The notes below the pieces were generated by a model. The model searched no databases. It had not been told where the DNA came from and worked only from the letters and a program-made list of their open reading frames with translations. From Helicoverpa zea (lineage: Eukaryota > Arthropoda > Insecta > Lepidoptera > Noctuidae), in NCBI RefSeq assembly GCF_022581195.2, contig NC_061460.1, positions 11,381,501 to 11,445,500 on the forward strand: DNA of 64,000 nt, given 5' to 3'. Below, one piece after another: positions 1 to 12,600 of the stretch. Every line of letters starts with the position of its first letter. Position 1 is the first letter of the stretch. Made by a program: the position numbers and the translations under genes.

Positions 1-2496
1 TAAAACTAGGTTTTACGAAACTTGTTTCGAGTTTCGACAACCTTTCACCTCTCGTCCACAACTGATTTTGACAGTTGGTGTTAGGGTGGCAATGTGGGAG
101 TAATATGGTCCCTATCTTCCATAAAAAAACACATCAGTATTTTTTGTTTTACTCACACAAGCCGCTTCTATTATAAAAAATTATAATACCATAAAATAGA
201 TAATCTAATGATCAACACCTTATTAACACGCTCAAGTTGGACACGAAAGAAATAATTGAACTGCAATCAACAACAAAAAGTTCCACATGATAGGGGAAAA
301 TTATTCTGTTAACAACACTTTTTGTCAAAGATTATGATATTCCCAGCAGAAGCGCTAGTCTATTAATACCTGAGTTTTTCGGTTTTTTACTTACCTACCT
401 CTATAAAACGCTGTCTTATTTGTAATCTTTATTTATACCTATCTTAAGTGAGGGAATATCCAGTTATTTGTTTTTATGACATTCATCATTACTACCTACA
501 CTAATACGGGTATTTCAAAATGTTGTAAATTGAATACCTAGTTAAGCAAATGAAGCGCCATGTTTTGTGTCGCATCTGGGCCAAAGAATGATCTTTGGCA
601 ATTAGTTAGTGACGTCACCCAACTGTTGTGACGTCAGTAGCTGTTCAATCAAAGCGTGGAAACTGTGATTTACTATTATTATGTAGATGCCTTATGGAGA
701 TGCCTTGTGTATTGAAGGGTATAGCTACTTAATTAGAATAATAGATATGGATTGCTTAGTTATAAAACAGATAGGCATTAGTCATCCTTGTTTTATAAAG
801 ATCATTCTAGCTACCTAGGTATTCAAATAATCCAGAATTAGTCAAAATACAATAGGTAGGTACAGTGGTTTATATTTGGTAGATACCTACCTACCAACGA
901 ATTTGAAATTTTTGCAATAAATAGTATTGTATTTGGATCATTGTGCCACAGAATATGAACTTAGATTACAGAGATCGCAGTGGCGAGGCTACCTATCACA
1001 TACAACCTGATTTACGTGCACCCATTTTACAACCAACCTCTTTTTAGTGCGACTTCGTCTCAGAGAGCAAAGAAAAAGTTAGGCCAGTGACATTGAGACA
1101 CAGGCTTGTTTCAAACCAAAATGTGCAAGTTCACCGGTTGGCCCCTGGCATGGCAAGAGCTACTTGATGATGGTTTGGTGGCATCTGTTTGTTTAAAAGT
1201 ATATAAAAAAAATGCCTAAGAGATCTTTAGATATGATGTAACAACAACGCCCTCAAATTGTAAGAAAATACTACGACAAACCACTGTTTAAAAAATATAG
1301 GTATAATCTTCGACATCAATTAAATCATAAGAAACTAAAGACAGAAATCTTTCAAATCCAACTTCATCTATAAATCGTCATGTCTTGTGCCGTTTGGTTT
1401 GTAATTATATCAGTAAAATGTGTCGGACACCCCGTGAACATGGCGCCCTGGCAAATTGACTCCCCGTGGCTCCGTTAAGCGCCCAACAGGCTATTTTCAC
1501 TAGTAAGGCTTCCTCAATCAGAGACTTCGACATGATTTGGAACTTCCAAGTCCTCCATCTTCATGCTGAAAGCATGACTCAGGATTCAAGCTAAGGTTTA
1601 TATTTATTTGAATACCTAACTAATATTTCCTGCAGAAAAAGTAACGGAAAAAGGGTTCTTTCTATAAATACACACATCGTGATAAGAAGTGGCTGTTAAA
1701 AATAAATATGTATGTATATCACAGTCGAGCACCATTTTCTTCTATTATTTTCGTAATAACAGGGATGGAAGTGTGGAATGTGTCCGTGGGTGGTAAATGA
1801 CCTTTTTACCCCGGAGGAATACTCGATATTTTTGTATTAAGAGTGGGATTATTGTCGCTATGGTTGAGCAACTTCTTTTATGCGTTAAAAACTCGACACA
1901 TTTACACTTTTGTGCTTGGACAATTTAAAAGGGATTACCTATAGAAGGAACTATCGTTGCAATGTAAAAATGATTCCACAGTTTAAATATATTCACTTAA
2001 CTTTATTAACATGTTTAAACCTAAAATAATATAAAGTATATTGTTCGAGCTACAACAACAAAAAAACTGCCTAATACTAAATAAGGTACACACGTTCTTT
2101 ATTTTCAAAAAGTCATTTTCTCAAATTAATAACCAAAACGAAAATTGACTTTCATTTTTACGAAAATGTTCACCGAGTCATCGAACCATGCTGATACAAA
2201 ATTATGATGACTCGTTCAACCTCCTATGAAAATATTTGCTTGCGTCAGCTCCGTTATGAAACTGACGGTATATATAGCGTAACAAACGTCTCTTTTAAGC
2301 ACTGGATTTGGCTGCTCGGCCCCTATCACAATTTAGAGCGGGGCCTCTTAAAAAGTGATCAGAACTTACTAGACTATCGAGAGTGAAAAGCGAAAAAAAA
2401 ATCAGTTCGGCTTGGATGCTATTTCACCCTATTAGCTTTATGGTTAATCCAGGAGTTTTGCTTCTAACAGTTATTTAGCCATTGCAGTTTCCAACT
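1..2496. other. AT-rich intergenic DNA, no gene seen
   Basis: No open reading frame with a recognisable domain and no clear transposon termini were found. The small open frame at 2204-2386 has no recognisable features and is not called. This stretch lies downstream of the minus-strand beta-fructofuranosidase gene, so its right edge probably includes that gene's 3' UTR. Confidence 0.5.
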
Positions 2497-4020
2497 TTAA
2501 TGATATCGGTTGATGACGTGATTCTTCAATTGCTTACGTAGTTTGTTGTCATAACCAACGCTGCGCCTGAGTCGGTATTGCGTCACGTGCAATTGCGTGT
2601 CACCTGCGATCCTTACGCGCATAGATTTCCGTGGGTATATTCGACTGGAGAAAACTACCTCGCCTAAGCCACAGAAGACTTCTATGGAGCTGTAGTCGAC
2701 GAAAATGCGCCAGTGAATGTGGGTGAGGGGCATCCAATCGGCTCGTCTAACGCCGTCTACCCCTCCACGATCCACGCTCACGAACCCACGCTCTGCAGAG
2801 AACGAGATGGTATACTGGCGCTCCCCACTCCACTCCAGGATTATCGCGGCATCATACATCACTGTGCTAGAGTTGACAAGCATCTCGAACGCCCTGGACC
2901 CCGCGTAGAACGCCTCCCCTGGACTGTACCATGCGTCCTCGAGCACTTCTGCACGCAGCTCAATAATTTCTCTCACCGGCACCATCAACAGCTTGCCCTG
3001 ATACGTAAGCCTCAGTTCTCTCACTAGCGTCAGCATACTTGCCCAGCCGTCATTTGATTCTTCGAATTCACTCTCCCACATACCCAACCAGGCGACTAAT
3101 AGTCTTCGTCCATCGAGGGATTGCATAGTTTTAGCTGCATAGAAATCGTGACCGTAATCCAGTTCATTGAAAGTTGCCGTCGAAATTTCCAAGTCTTCAA
3201 ACTGTCCATTCAGATAGTTGAAAGACCCAATAACATACCCAGTCTGATATAGATTTCTAAAGCGATGACCATCGCCTTGTATGCCTTGAACCGACAAAAT
3301 AAGTACATTGAATCCATCTATTTCAAAAAAATCTGGGCTCTCCCACATGTACCCCATGTCTCCGTATGACTTTGCTATTGTGCCATTCAATTTCCAATTG
3401 AATAAGTCAGGTGATGTGTATAATAGTAGATATGCTTCTTGCACTCTTGAACTTCCAATCAGCATGTACCACGAGTTTCTAAACCGCCATACTTTAGGAT
3501 TTCTAAAGTCCGTGTTGCCAAACGGGCCTTCTCGTATTATGGGGTTGTACAAATACTTCTGGAAGATGATACCATCCGCACTGATAGCGACATTTTGAGT
3601 TTGATAGGTCTTGTTGTTGGAAAGCACATGTCCCGAGTAGAATAGTGTTAAATAACTGTTGTGTATGACTGCTGATCCAGAGAGACAGCCGTGTTTGTCG
3701 TAGTGGTCCTTGGGCACCAGCGCGGGCGGGTAGAACGCCCAGTCGACGAGGTTGTCACTGATAACGTGGCCCCAGTGGATCGGGCCCCACGCGCCGTTGT
3801 ATGGATGGTACTGGTAGAATATGTGGTACTGCCGCTTGAAGAATATGAATCCGTTGGGATCGTTGAGCCAGCCTACTGGCGCAGAGATGTGGTACATGGG
3901 TCGGTACTTCTTCTTGAGGAGATATCTCTTCTGCTGTATGAAGTCCTCTATGTGTGCTAAGTCCTGCGCGAGCTCAGCCGTGGCCACGCAGAGCCACACT
4001 GCGAGTATGAACACTTCCAT
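2497..4020 (-). CDS. Beta-fructofuranosidase (GH32, Suc1/Suc2 type), RDP-motif Asp replaced by Asn
   Basis: Single-exon gene for a 507-residue secreted GH32 protein. Family members hydrolyse sucrose and fructans; in moths they act in midgut and silk gland and were acquired from bacteria. I start at the ATG at 4018-4020 because it opens a hydrophobic signal peptide (MEVFILAVWLCVATAELA); the frame is open further upstream but without an ATG. Visible GH32 landmarks are WLNDPNG with nucleophile Asp54, GCLSGSAV (111-118), FRNPK (172-176) and WESPD with acid/base Glu227. The RDP motif normally carries the transition-state-stabilising Asp; here the codon is AAT (Asn174). The usual EC motif also reads ES. 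Length and fold landmarks are otherwise complete with no frameshift, so this may be a weakly active or non-hydrolytic paralogue. The lack of introns fits a bacterial origin. Family assignment is firm; activity is inferred to be reduced. Confidence 0.93.
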   Translation of the reverse strand: MEVFILAVWLCVATAELAQDLAHIEDFIQQKRYLLKKKYRPMYHISAPVGWLNDPNGFIFFKRQYHIFYQYHPYNGAWGPIHWGHVISDNLVDWAFYPPALVPKDHYDKHGCLSGSAVIHNSYLTLFYSGHVLSNNKTYQTQNVAISADGIIFQKYLYNPIIREGPFGNTDFRNPKVWRFRNSWYMLIGSSRVQEAYLLLYTSPDLFNWKLNGTIAKSYGDMGYMWESPDFFEIDGFNVLILSVQGIQGDGHRFRNLYQTGYVIGSFNYLNGQFEDLEISTATFNELDYGHDFYAAKTMQSLDGRRLLVAWLGMWESEFEESNDGWASMLTLVRELRLTYQGKLLMVPVREIIELRAEVLEDAWYSPGEAFYAGSRAFEMLVNSSTVMYDAAIILEWSGERQYTISFSAERGFVSVDRGGVDGVRRADWMPLTHIHWRIFVDYSSIEVFCGLGEVVFSSRIYPRKSMRVRIAGDTQLHVTQYRLRRSVGYDNKLRKQLKNHVINRYH

Positions 4021-6457
4021 CTCAGTACGCGTCGGCGCAAACACTAAAGACTAAAGAAAAAAATGTATCTGGCCGTGATGACTCAAAAACGAAAGTCACA
4101 ATAGAATATGTTTGTAAACAAATACTATAATAATGATTGGGGATTACACAACCACTTGTTCTAGTAAGGGACCAATTGTACAGGGTTACGTTATTTTGTT
4201 TAGTTAGATCATCTTTGGTAAACACTGCCGAAGTATACCGTTTGCCGGAACAATTCACTTAGCGGACGAGAAAGAGCATAGCTTTGTCTAATCTAGCCGG
4301 ATTGTCAACCATAACTGTTGAAAAATATTGATGAATAATCGCTGCAAATAAATTCGGTTTTGAGCATGTTTTGCTTCCTGCTCTTATGAGTGTTTACAGT
4401 CAGGCTCGTCAGTTCATTAATGAAAAGGATCCTAGTCATATGCTGCCTATAATAACTACGCATATTTATTTTTCGCTATTGTGATGTAACAATAGTTCCT
4501 GCAATCAACATGCCGCTGTTTTGATTGCTAAACACATACCTCGCGTAATGCCTAATGCCAGGATTTTTGTTCAACTACCTATTCTTATATTTAAGCATAA
4601 AATTAATTCTTTGGGTTTTGAAAAGTAAACACTGGTTTTTTGACCAGGCATTCACGAGAATTGGGGTAAACAAAAATGTAGAACTAAGCACTTCCTTATA
4701 TCAATGAATTTAATTTTATATCCCCCTTTTCAAACATGGGCCAATCACACAAACGAGCAGTAGTCATTTTATCTTCAATCCGGACTATTTAGACATATTA
4801 TACTTACTCGATGGACCTTCACTGTTTTTGTAGCTTAAGAAATAATATTAGCTACCTTTTTACCTGGAACCCATATCAAAGGTTTTCCTTATCACAAAAA
4901 AGATACTTTTGTCTACAATTGAAACTAAAAAAATGGTTAAAATATTGTATATTTCTCAAATAAAACATTTCATATCAATAACAAAATATATGCTTAGGTA
5001 CTATATATTGGATATGTTATTTCCTATAAATAATTAATAACTACATAAATCATTTTACGCTATAACGTTAATATAAAGTAGATATAATATTTCTTTTGAA
5101 TATCATCAATATTCGAGTTAGCACCAGGTATTATTTAAATGGCATAAAAGTCGTCATAATGCATAATTACCTACTTAGTACTTAGATTCAATAAAAACAC
5201 AGAGAAGTTACAAATAGAGTGGTAAACGGCAATTGACATTTGAGACGGGAAAAAAATTATTACATGAACATTTTTTTCCGAGATTCATGCGTTCGCTCCA
5301 TTTGTTACTTACTCCGTGTACAAAGATATCACAGGATAAACATGTATTTTAATAAGTTTATTTTTATAATTGCTTTAATAGGTTAAATATTCGAGCTAAA
5401 ATATTTTTTATATTGTTAGTATACAACAATAAGGCACTTTAGTAGCCTTTATTTTTGAGCAAGATCCGCCATGCGAAAAAAAATGGAATGTATTACGAAG
5501 TTTAATAATCACCTATTATAAAACTTATTTTAAATGGTACCTTACAGTTAATAATAATTACTCAAAATATTTTTCTTAATTTAGTTGCCAATTTATTCCA
5601 AAATTCAATTTATTTGCCGAATAGGCTTTATTTTAGCTTTATTTACCAATCAATTTCGTTTAAATTTTAAAATATTGCGTATATTAAAATGAAAAGATAT
5701 GTATCGATTACAGTATTACACCTAGCCCCTTAAAAAACTAGAAAAATAAACATATTATTCGCCTTATTAAAATGTGTGAAAGATTCTCATTCTGACTGTA
5801 TGAAAAGTAGCCAGTACTTATAGAAATAAAAGTGCAAAGCAACACAGGTACAGATCTGATATAAATTCGAGACTTTTTTCTCATATTTCTAAAGATATTT
5901 TTTTTTTCAAATTCTCTACCAATTTAAAAATTGAGTTTCACCATTTCATCAAAACCATAATCCACCCATAACCAATCATGAAATGAGGGCTACCGCGTAT
6001 GAAATCGCCGCTAGAGGCGCTTGTGTAGCGTCAAATGCCAGTGTTTGTTTACGCGCGAGGGTTTATATTTCTAATTAAATTAATATTGTGAATATTTAAC
6101 AATACTTTAGATTAATTGTAGCAAATACAGATCAGGGTTCTGCAAATGTCACTGCTTTGACACACTTTAATCTTTCGGAAACTTATGTTCGCATTTCTTT
6201 TTCGAGCAAAACGCCACTGCGCAACACTGTGGCATCGCCAATACGTTCACACTATAGTTCTATTGTATAACATATGATCTAATATAATCATCTAATTTAG
6301 ATAGAAGTTTTGGCGCTCATAATACGAACTTTGATTGCCATAGTTTTAGACTCACGCTACAGCTGCGCCATCTGGTGAAACAAAAAACGGTAGCCCCCAT
6401 TGCATTGGTCATTGGTCAAATCGGCGATTTGACAACTGAAAATGGTTTGCTTATCGT
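4021..6457. other. Intergenic, AT-rich
   Basis: This lies upstream of the beta-fructofuranosidase (its promoter should sit just right of 4020) and downstream of the SNX8 stop. I see no coding frame and no clear repeat termini. It is strongly AT-rich from about 4800 to 5950. Confidence 0.5.
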
Positions 6458-6613
6458 TAGAGTGGTCACGCGGTCGAGCGTTCTGCGTTCGAGCTCTACT
6501 ACTTCTACTTGACCGACGCGGTCAGGATGCCTCCTGTGTATGTCTATGTAACGTAAAATGACATACAGAACGCAAAACTGAGCGCTTGAACGCTTGACCG
6601 CGTGACTGCTCCC
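6458..6613. mobile_element. Short inverted-repeat element (MITE-like)
   Basis: The ends are imperfect inverted repeats: AGTGGTCACGCGGTCGAGCG at the left pairs with a GACCGCGTGACTGCT end at the right. GAACGC-type sub-motifs repeat inside both arms. There is no coding capacity. It lies just downstream of the SNX8 stop codon and may be within its 3' UTR. The exact termini and target duplication are not certain. Confidence 0.45.
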
Positions 6614-6687
6614 TGTCTGACAGATCCCTCACTGTAAGACAGTGAGCATTACTTTTACATATAAAGTTTACGTCATAATACAAATGG

Positions 6688-9600
6688 TTACTTGTGTGTG
6701 TGTGTGAGTGCGCGATGCAGGTCCTGCCACAGCGCGGAGTGCTGCGCATGCGCGGCGGCGCGGGATCCTGCTAACGCCGGCAGCGCTTGTAGTGCTCGGG
6801 CTACGTAAGCTCTAGCTACGGCACCCTCCTGAGGAGAACAATCATGTTCATTAAAGACAAATTTTGACATAGACAGATGGATAGATTTACTTTGATAGGT
6901 ACACCAATTTAAAAATAATTATGTATAGTCACTGTTGCTTTATCAACTAATGCAAAAAGCTGTGAGGCATACCAGGGCAGTCACAGTAGACATCGTTGTC
7001 TTTTCATGGAAATACTGCGTAAAACACTCACGGTGCGGATACTAAGGGCGCTAACAAACTAGCGGTTATTACGCGGGCAACGCTCGGTTCTTATAGGTAC
7101 GCGAACCTAAACAACTGACAGCTACCAGTATGAACGACGACACCCGAATATTTCACGCTTAGAGAAAACCAAGTAACCAATCCTGCTCATACAAAAGCGC
7201 TCTAATTAACCCAGCTATAATAACATTTCACATACCTGCAAAGCAGCTCTCAAAGCATACCGATGCCTGTCCCGCAGAGGCCTCGCTTGCGGGGCATGCG
7301 GGGCAGCCGCCGCGGCCGCCGCCCTCTCCGCGTGTAAGCCCCGCGACAGGCGAGCACACAGCTCCCTGTACGCCCCACATGCTTCCCCCGCAAGGCGTAC
7401 TAGACCATCCGACCCTTCTTCTTCGGGATATTCTTCTGTGTCGTCTGACTCGACTGTGCAGGCTAACCTGTTATATCGCCAAAGCATTTAGGCATTTATA
7501 AATTATGTATTATTTTATAAGTATTTTTATGTACGATATATGTGTATTTTTATATGGGCCCTAGTTGCCTGAAATAAATGTTGAATTTATTGAATATTTT
7601 TATTTTGGGAAAATATGAGCTATTCACGATTTGATAAAAACCGGCCAAGTGCGAGTCGGACTCGCGCACGAAGGGTTCCGTACCAGAGCAAAAATGAGCA
7701 AAAAAATCACGTTTGTTGTATGTACCCCCAAAATAATTATTTTATTCTAGTTTTCAGTATTTGTTGTTATAACAGCAACAAAAATACATCATCTGTGAAA
7801 ATTTCAACTCTCATACTATCACGGTTCATGAGATACAGCCTGGTGACAGACGGACGGAGGGACGGACAGAGGAGCGAAAACAATAGGGTCCCGTTTTACC
7901 CTTTGGGAACCCTAAAAAAGTTCCTGAGTACTCCATTTGTTCACTACTCCATGTTTCGTATTTATATGAGAGTGGTTAGGATTGGATGTATAATCTGTTT
8001 TCGAATTACCCAAAATAAATGCAGATTGTTTATCGTATCTATTGGCCTGTAAAAATTACTTACTTAAAACTCGTATGACAAATAGAGTCAATAATTTAAT
8101 ACTCCATTTACATACTAAGTACCCTGTGTTTTACATTACAAGAACATTACTTTAAGAAGTAAATGCTTTCATCCACGTACCGTGATTACTTCGCGCGCCT
8201 GAATAAAAGTAGCCATTTAACACTATATTTAACACTATTTCTTTTTTGCCATTTGCGAATTAATTCTCGCGTTCAAACAAACTCTTCGGCTTAATATCAT
8301 TAACTTCATATTGTAAGGTATACGTACTGAGCAGCAGCAGCGAGCGCATGCGGCACGGTGGTGCTGCCAGGAGCGGCCAGAGCGGCGGGAGCGGCCAGAG
8401 CGCTCAGCGCCGCGCCCAGCTCGCGCATATCACTTCTTTCCGCTAAGCCTCGCTCTTGTACTGAAACACGATAATTTTAATTAACACTTTATACTTAATA
8501 GCATGCTTTTATTTTAATGAGCACTAAGCTTGAGCACTCTTTAGTTGACATTTCCTGAACATTCCAGTATCTTACACAAGATGATTTAGTAAAAATACAG
8601 CTTTCAGTAAACCTATTCATTTCTTTCAATGATTTTTTAGTTGGATCTTGAGTATACAATTCGGAATGTCTAACTCTCAGTAAAACCACAGATTATATAA
8701 TAGTTACTACGTAACAGATAAATCACTCCATACAAAAAAGTCCATACCTACTGTTATAAGCACCTACAAGTTCCCCAACTACCTACAAATTCCTAGCTGC
8801 GTTATAAAATGAACCTTAATGCCTTTAGCACACTGACGCCGCGAACCGCGATAGCGAAACTGCGGTAAGTCTGTCCCACACTTCGAAACGTATCGCGTTA
8901 TGTTACATCTCGCTCTATCGCCTATGACTTCCTATAATTGCATCTTAGTTTGTGTGGTATCGTTGTACCTCGCGATACTTATTTCACACGGACGCCGCTG
9001 TACCGCCATTTTAGTTTCGCCGCTGGGAGAGAAACGACGCGATTTGTCTTTTTCGACAGAATATCGCGACGATACAAGATGACGGAGGTAGAAACTGAAA
9101 GAATTATTAATGAAATTCGAGGTTATCCCGAATTATACCTTATGGGACATCCTGATTACAAGAATTCGTATAAAAAAGAAGTGGCGTGGCGAAAAATCGA
9201 GGGAAGTACCGGCTTGGATGGTGAGTTGAATTTAACCTAAAGTGCCCGGTAAACGATCAAACGTGTTTGTCAAATTTTACGTGTTTATCAATTTTTTTGA
9301 GAGTGTGCGGCTGTGTTTGAAGTGTTTGTCAAACAATCTACGTTGATCTACGTGTTTGAAGCGTTTAATGAAAATCATTTTGTTCCTTGGTTTGATCGTG
9401 TACGCGGTTGTTTGAAGAAAACGTAAAGTTTGACAAACAAGTTTGAACGTTTACCTGGCCCTTAACTGCGGTTTAATACAAATTAATGCAAAGTTACGCG
9501 TTCAAGAAAGAAAAAAAATTAAATAAATGGTTATTAAGATGTAGGGGCAGATAGGATGTTTTCATCCCTACCGACCCCATACAACTTTCGGTAGGGTGGA

Positions 9601-12600
9601 TGAGCATGAAATTAGGTATTTTGAATTCTGACGGACTCCTCATAAGGACTCCTTACTGGGTGAGAGCCATGGGGTCCGTTTGGAATAATCTTAAAGGATG
9701 TTTTAAAAAATGTAGATGTGTACAATGCATTCCATTTAATTACAGAAACTAGCTTTTAAAATAATTCACAAAATTTTGTCTAACATCAAACGCTTCATTA
9801 TTTGCCCTATGTCTGTTTGGTTGTATGGATACAAATGCTCCCAAAGGATTAGTAGAATTTTGGTTTTCATACACATAGGCACTTTCCATATCTTGTAAAT
9901 AATTGTGTAGACATGCTGCTGCTTTGACGACTTTTACGGTATTGTTTATATCAGTTTCAAAGGGTCTCAAAAATATACGAAACTTCTGGGCCAATATTCC
10001 GAATGCACATTCCACGACAACTCTAGCTCTACTTAATGCACGATTAAATTTTTTTTTATCAGGATCATTTATTATTGATTCTCTAGTAAACGGTCTCATT
10101 AGAAAAGTTTCCAATCTAAAACCTCCATCGCCGATGAACACGTGTGGTGTAGGGTTTTCACAACCTGGTAAAGGTTTAGATGCAGGCAATTCCATTTTCC
10201 TTCCTTTTACAAGTTTGTAGAGTGTTGAATTTTCAAAAATTGTACTATCTGAATCCTTGCCATATGATCCAACATCTATATAAATGAACTTATAATGTGC
10301 ATCAACTAGCGCCAGAAGAACGATAGAAAATTTATTTTTGTAGCAATAAAACATCGATCCACTGTTAGGTGGAGACTTGATAGTTATATGTTTTCCATCA
10401 ATACTCCCAAGGCAGTTTGGAAAGCCCCATATTGTATAAAATCCTTCTGATATTTGCTCCCATGTCTGTAGAGTTGGTACTGGAATGTATATTGGCTGCA
10501 ATACTTTCCAAATAGCTTCACAAACTTCAGAAACTATACTTGAAACGGTGCTATACCCATTCGGTATGAAGATGAAATAGTAGTAAAAGTATCGCCCGTA
10601 GCCAAAAATCTGAAAAATGAAATACAGAATGTATTACGCTGTGTGAGATTTGTTAAATCTGCATAATCTACATGTGTCTCCTAATTTTGTTTCAGTGAAA
10701 TCACTAAAAGCAAAATGGAAAAATCTGCGTGATACTTACAAGAAGTACAAACAGTCTCAACTAACATTTAGTGGGCAAGCTGCAAAGAAATATGCTAATT
10801 GGGTGTGGGCTGAACACATGAGTTATGTGGATTCTACAACAAATTTACGATCTACTGAGAGCACTTTAAATACTAGCCCTCCAAAACTGCAAGCAGCGGA
10901 AAATAATAAGATTGAAAATTTACTTCAAAATCCAACGGATATAGAAGAACGAGTAGAACCTATAATCGGAAATGAGACACAACAAGAAGCACAGGATGAT
11001 GGGTCAGTAAGCAATATTTCAGAGACAGGAAGCGATCTATATCGAAGAAGAAGACGCCGAAACTTAGATCCATCCGATAAAATTATTAATTATTTAGAAA
11101 AGAGGAAGATTGCAAAATCATCTACTCCAAATACAGGTCAAAATCTAGTTAATGTATTGTGTGACAGGCTTGATATGACATTTTTAGGTTTTGCTGACAG
11201 TGTCAAGAAACTTTCTTTGAACAACCAAGCCATTATTAAATTACAAATCATGAAATTAATAACCGAGTATGAATTAAAAGAAATAACAAGTGACAATAGA
11301 CCAAACTCTAGCAACAGTACCTATGTTTCGACTCCAGAAAGTATTACTCTCGATGATCTTAGCAATCACAGCAATCGTAACGTCCGTCAACCATCCACAT
11401 CAGGCGTCAACTATCATAATACACTTTCAAACACGCAAAGCCAAACAGAAAATCGTGACCTCAATCAGCCGTCCACATCAGGTGTACACCCATAATAATA
11501 TACGAACACCTAATATCATCATTTTACAATCATCTGAAATCAGTGATCAACACACATCACAAATCATAACTGATGAAAAAAGTACTCAAAAGTACATCAT
11601 GATTCAACCATCAGACCAAAGAAATGATAATAAGGAAAATAATTACTTGAGTGCTCAAAGTTGTTTTGCTAATTGGAACGAGTAATGAAACATGTGTGCG
11701 AATTATCTACTACATACTAATCTAAATTGTATTTTTTAAATAAATAAATAAACTTACCTTAAACATATTGCCAATCTTTCCTTTGAGGATATACTTTCCC
11801 TGAAGTTTGTATTTTTCTTCTGGATATATGGCTGAAGTTGGTTGTGCAAGTAATCAAAAGTTTCAGGCGACATTCTAAAATAAGTGAAAAAACGATCACT
11901 ATGCTGCTGTAGTTCTTTGCATAATTTATTTTCTCCAAGCTTCTTTCTTTTTTGATTAATTTCATGAACCCATATTCTTCGTCTTTTTCTTAATGTCGAT
12001 ACAAGAAGAAATAGTTCTTCTTCTTCAGATTCAGAAAGAAACCAGTCTGACTCAAACGACATGTTGCACTAAAATGAATAGGAAAATGCGATACTGAAAT
12101 GCGGTGTGAAAACGACCGCTTAAATTTCGCTTGTTTACCGCTTTTTCCTGTTCGCTATCGCGGTTTGCGGCGTCAGTGTGCTAACGCCGTAAAAGCTCGA
12201 GCGCTTGATCGTTATTCCAATGCGATAGCGCACAGTTCAGTGACCGCAACCGTTCCGTGGCCGTGCTTAGGGTTGCTTCTTACAATTTATTAATATTTAA
12301 GTAGGAAAACAAAGTTACGCTTATTTTAAGATAGCCTTTTTTAAAACTGAGTTTTTAAATAAAAAGTAATATCAAGAATATTTTTCTTTAGTTAACTATT
12401 GCATTGCCTACTAAAATGGAGTATGGGTACATATTACTAAATATTACCTAATACGTAAGCATAGGTAAGTAAAGCTTTCGTCAAAATCAAAGGCGGTTTC
12501 CAACTATTTTTCGAGCACAAGTGCCATACCCCATATGGTACGACTCCGTCGAGTGTTGATACATACCTAAAATTGGTTTCTGCGTAGCGACACGCGTAAT

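Larger units (their letters stand above)
8820..12189. mobile_element. PIF/Harbinger DNA transposon, 3.37 kb, with two interleaved genes
   Basis: Inverted ends share TTAGCACACTGACGCCGC and ACCGCGATAGCGAA (left 8820-8866, right about 12138-12189). The target duplication is TAA at 8817-8819 and 12190-12192. The undisturbed target is visible in the inverted copy of the host repeat near 14390-14415, which reads straight through without the element, so both ends are defined. It encodes a HARBI1-type transposase (minus) and a MADF-BESS protein (plus), the two-gene set expected for PIF/Harbinger elements in animals. Confidence 0.88.

Noticed and set aside
2713..4054. Plus-strand open frames over the beta-fructofuranosidase
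   Set aside because: Antisense shadows of the GH32 gene with no recognisable domains.
12099..12293. Open frame across the Harbinger right end
   Set aside because: It spans the transposon terminus and host repeat, so it cannot be an ancestral gene.
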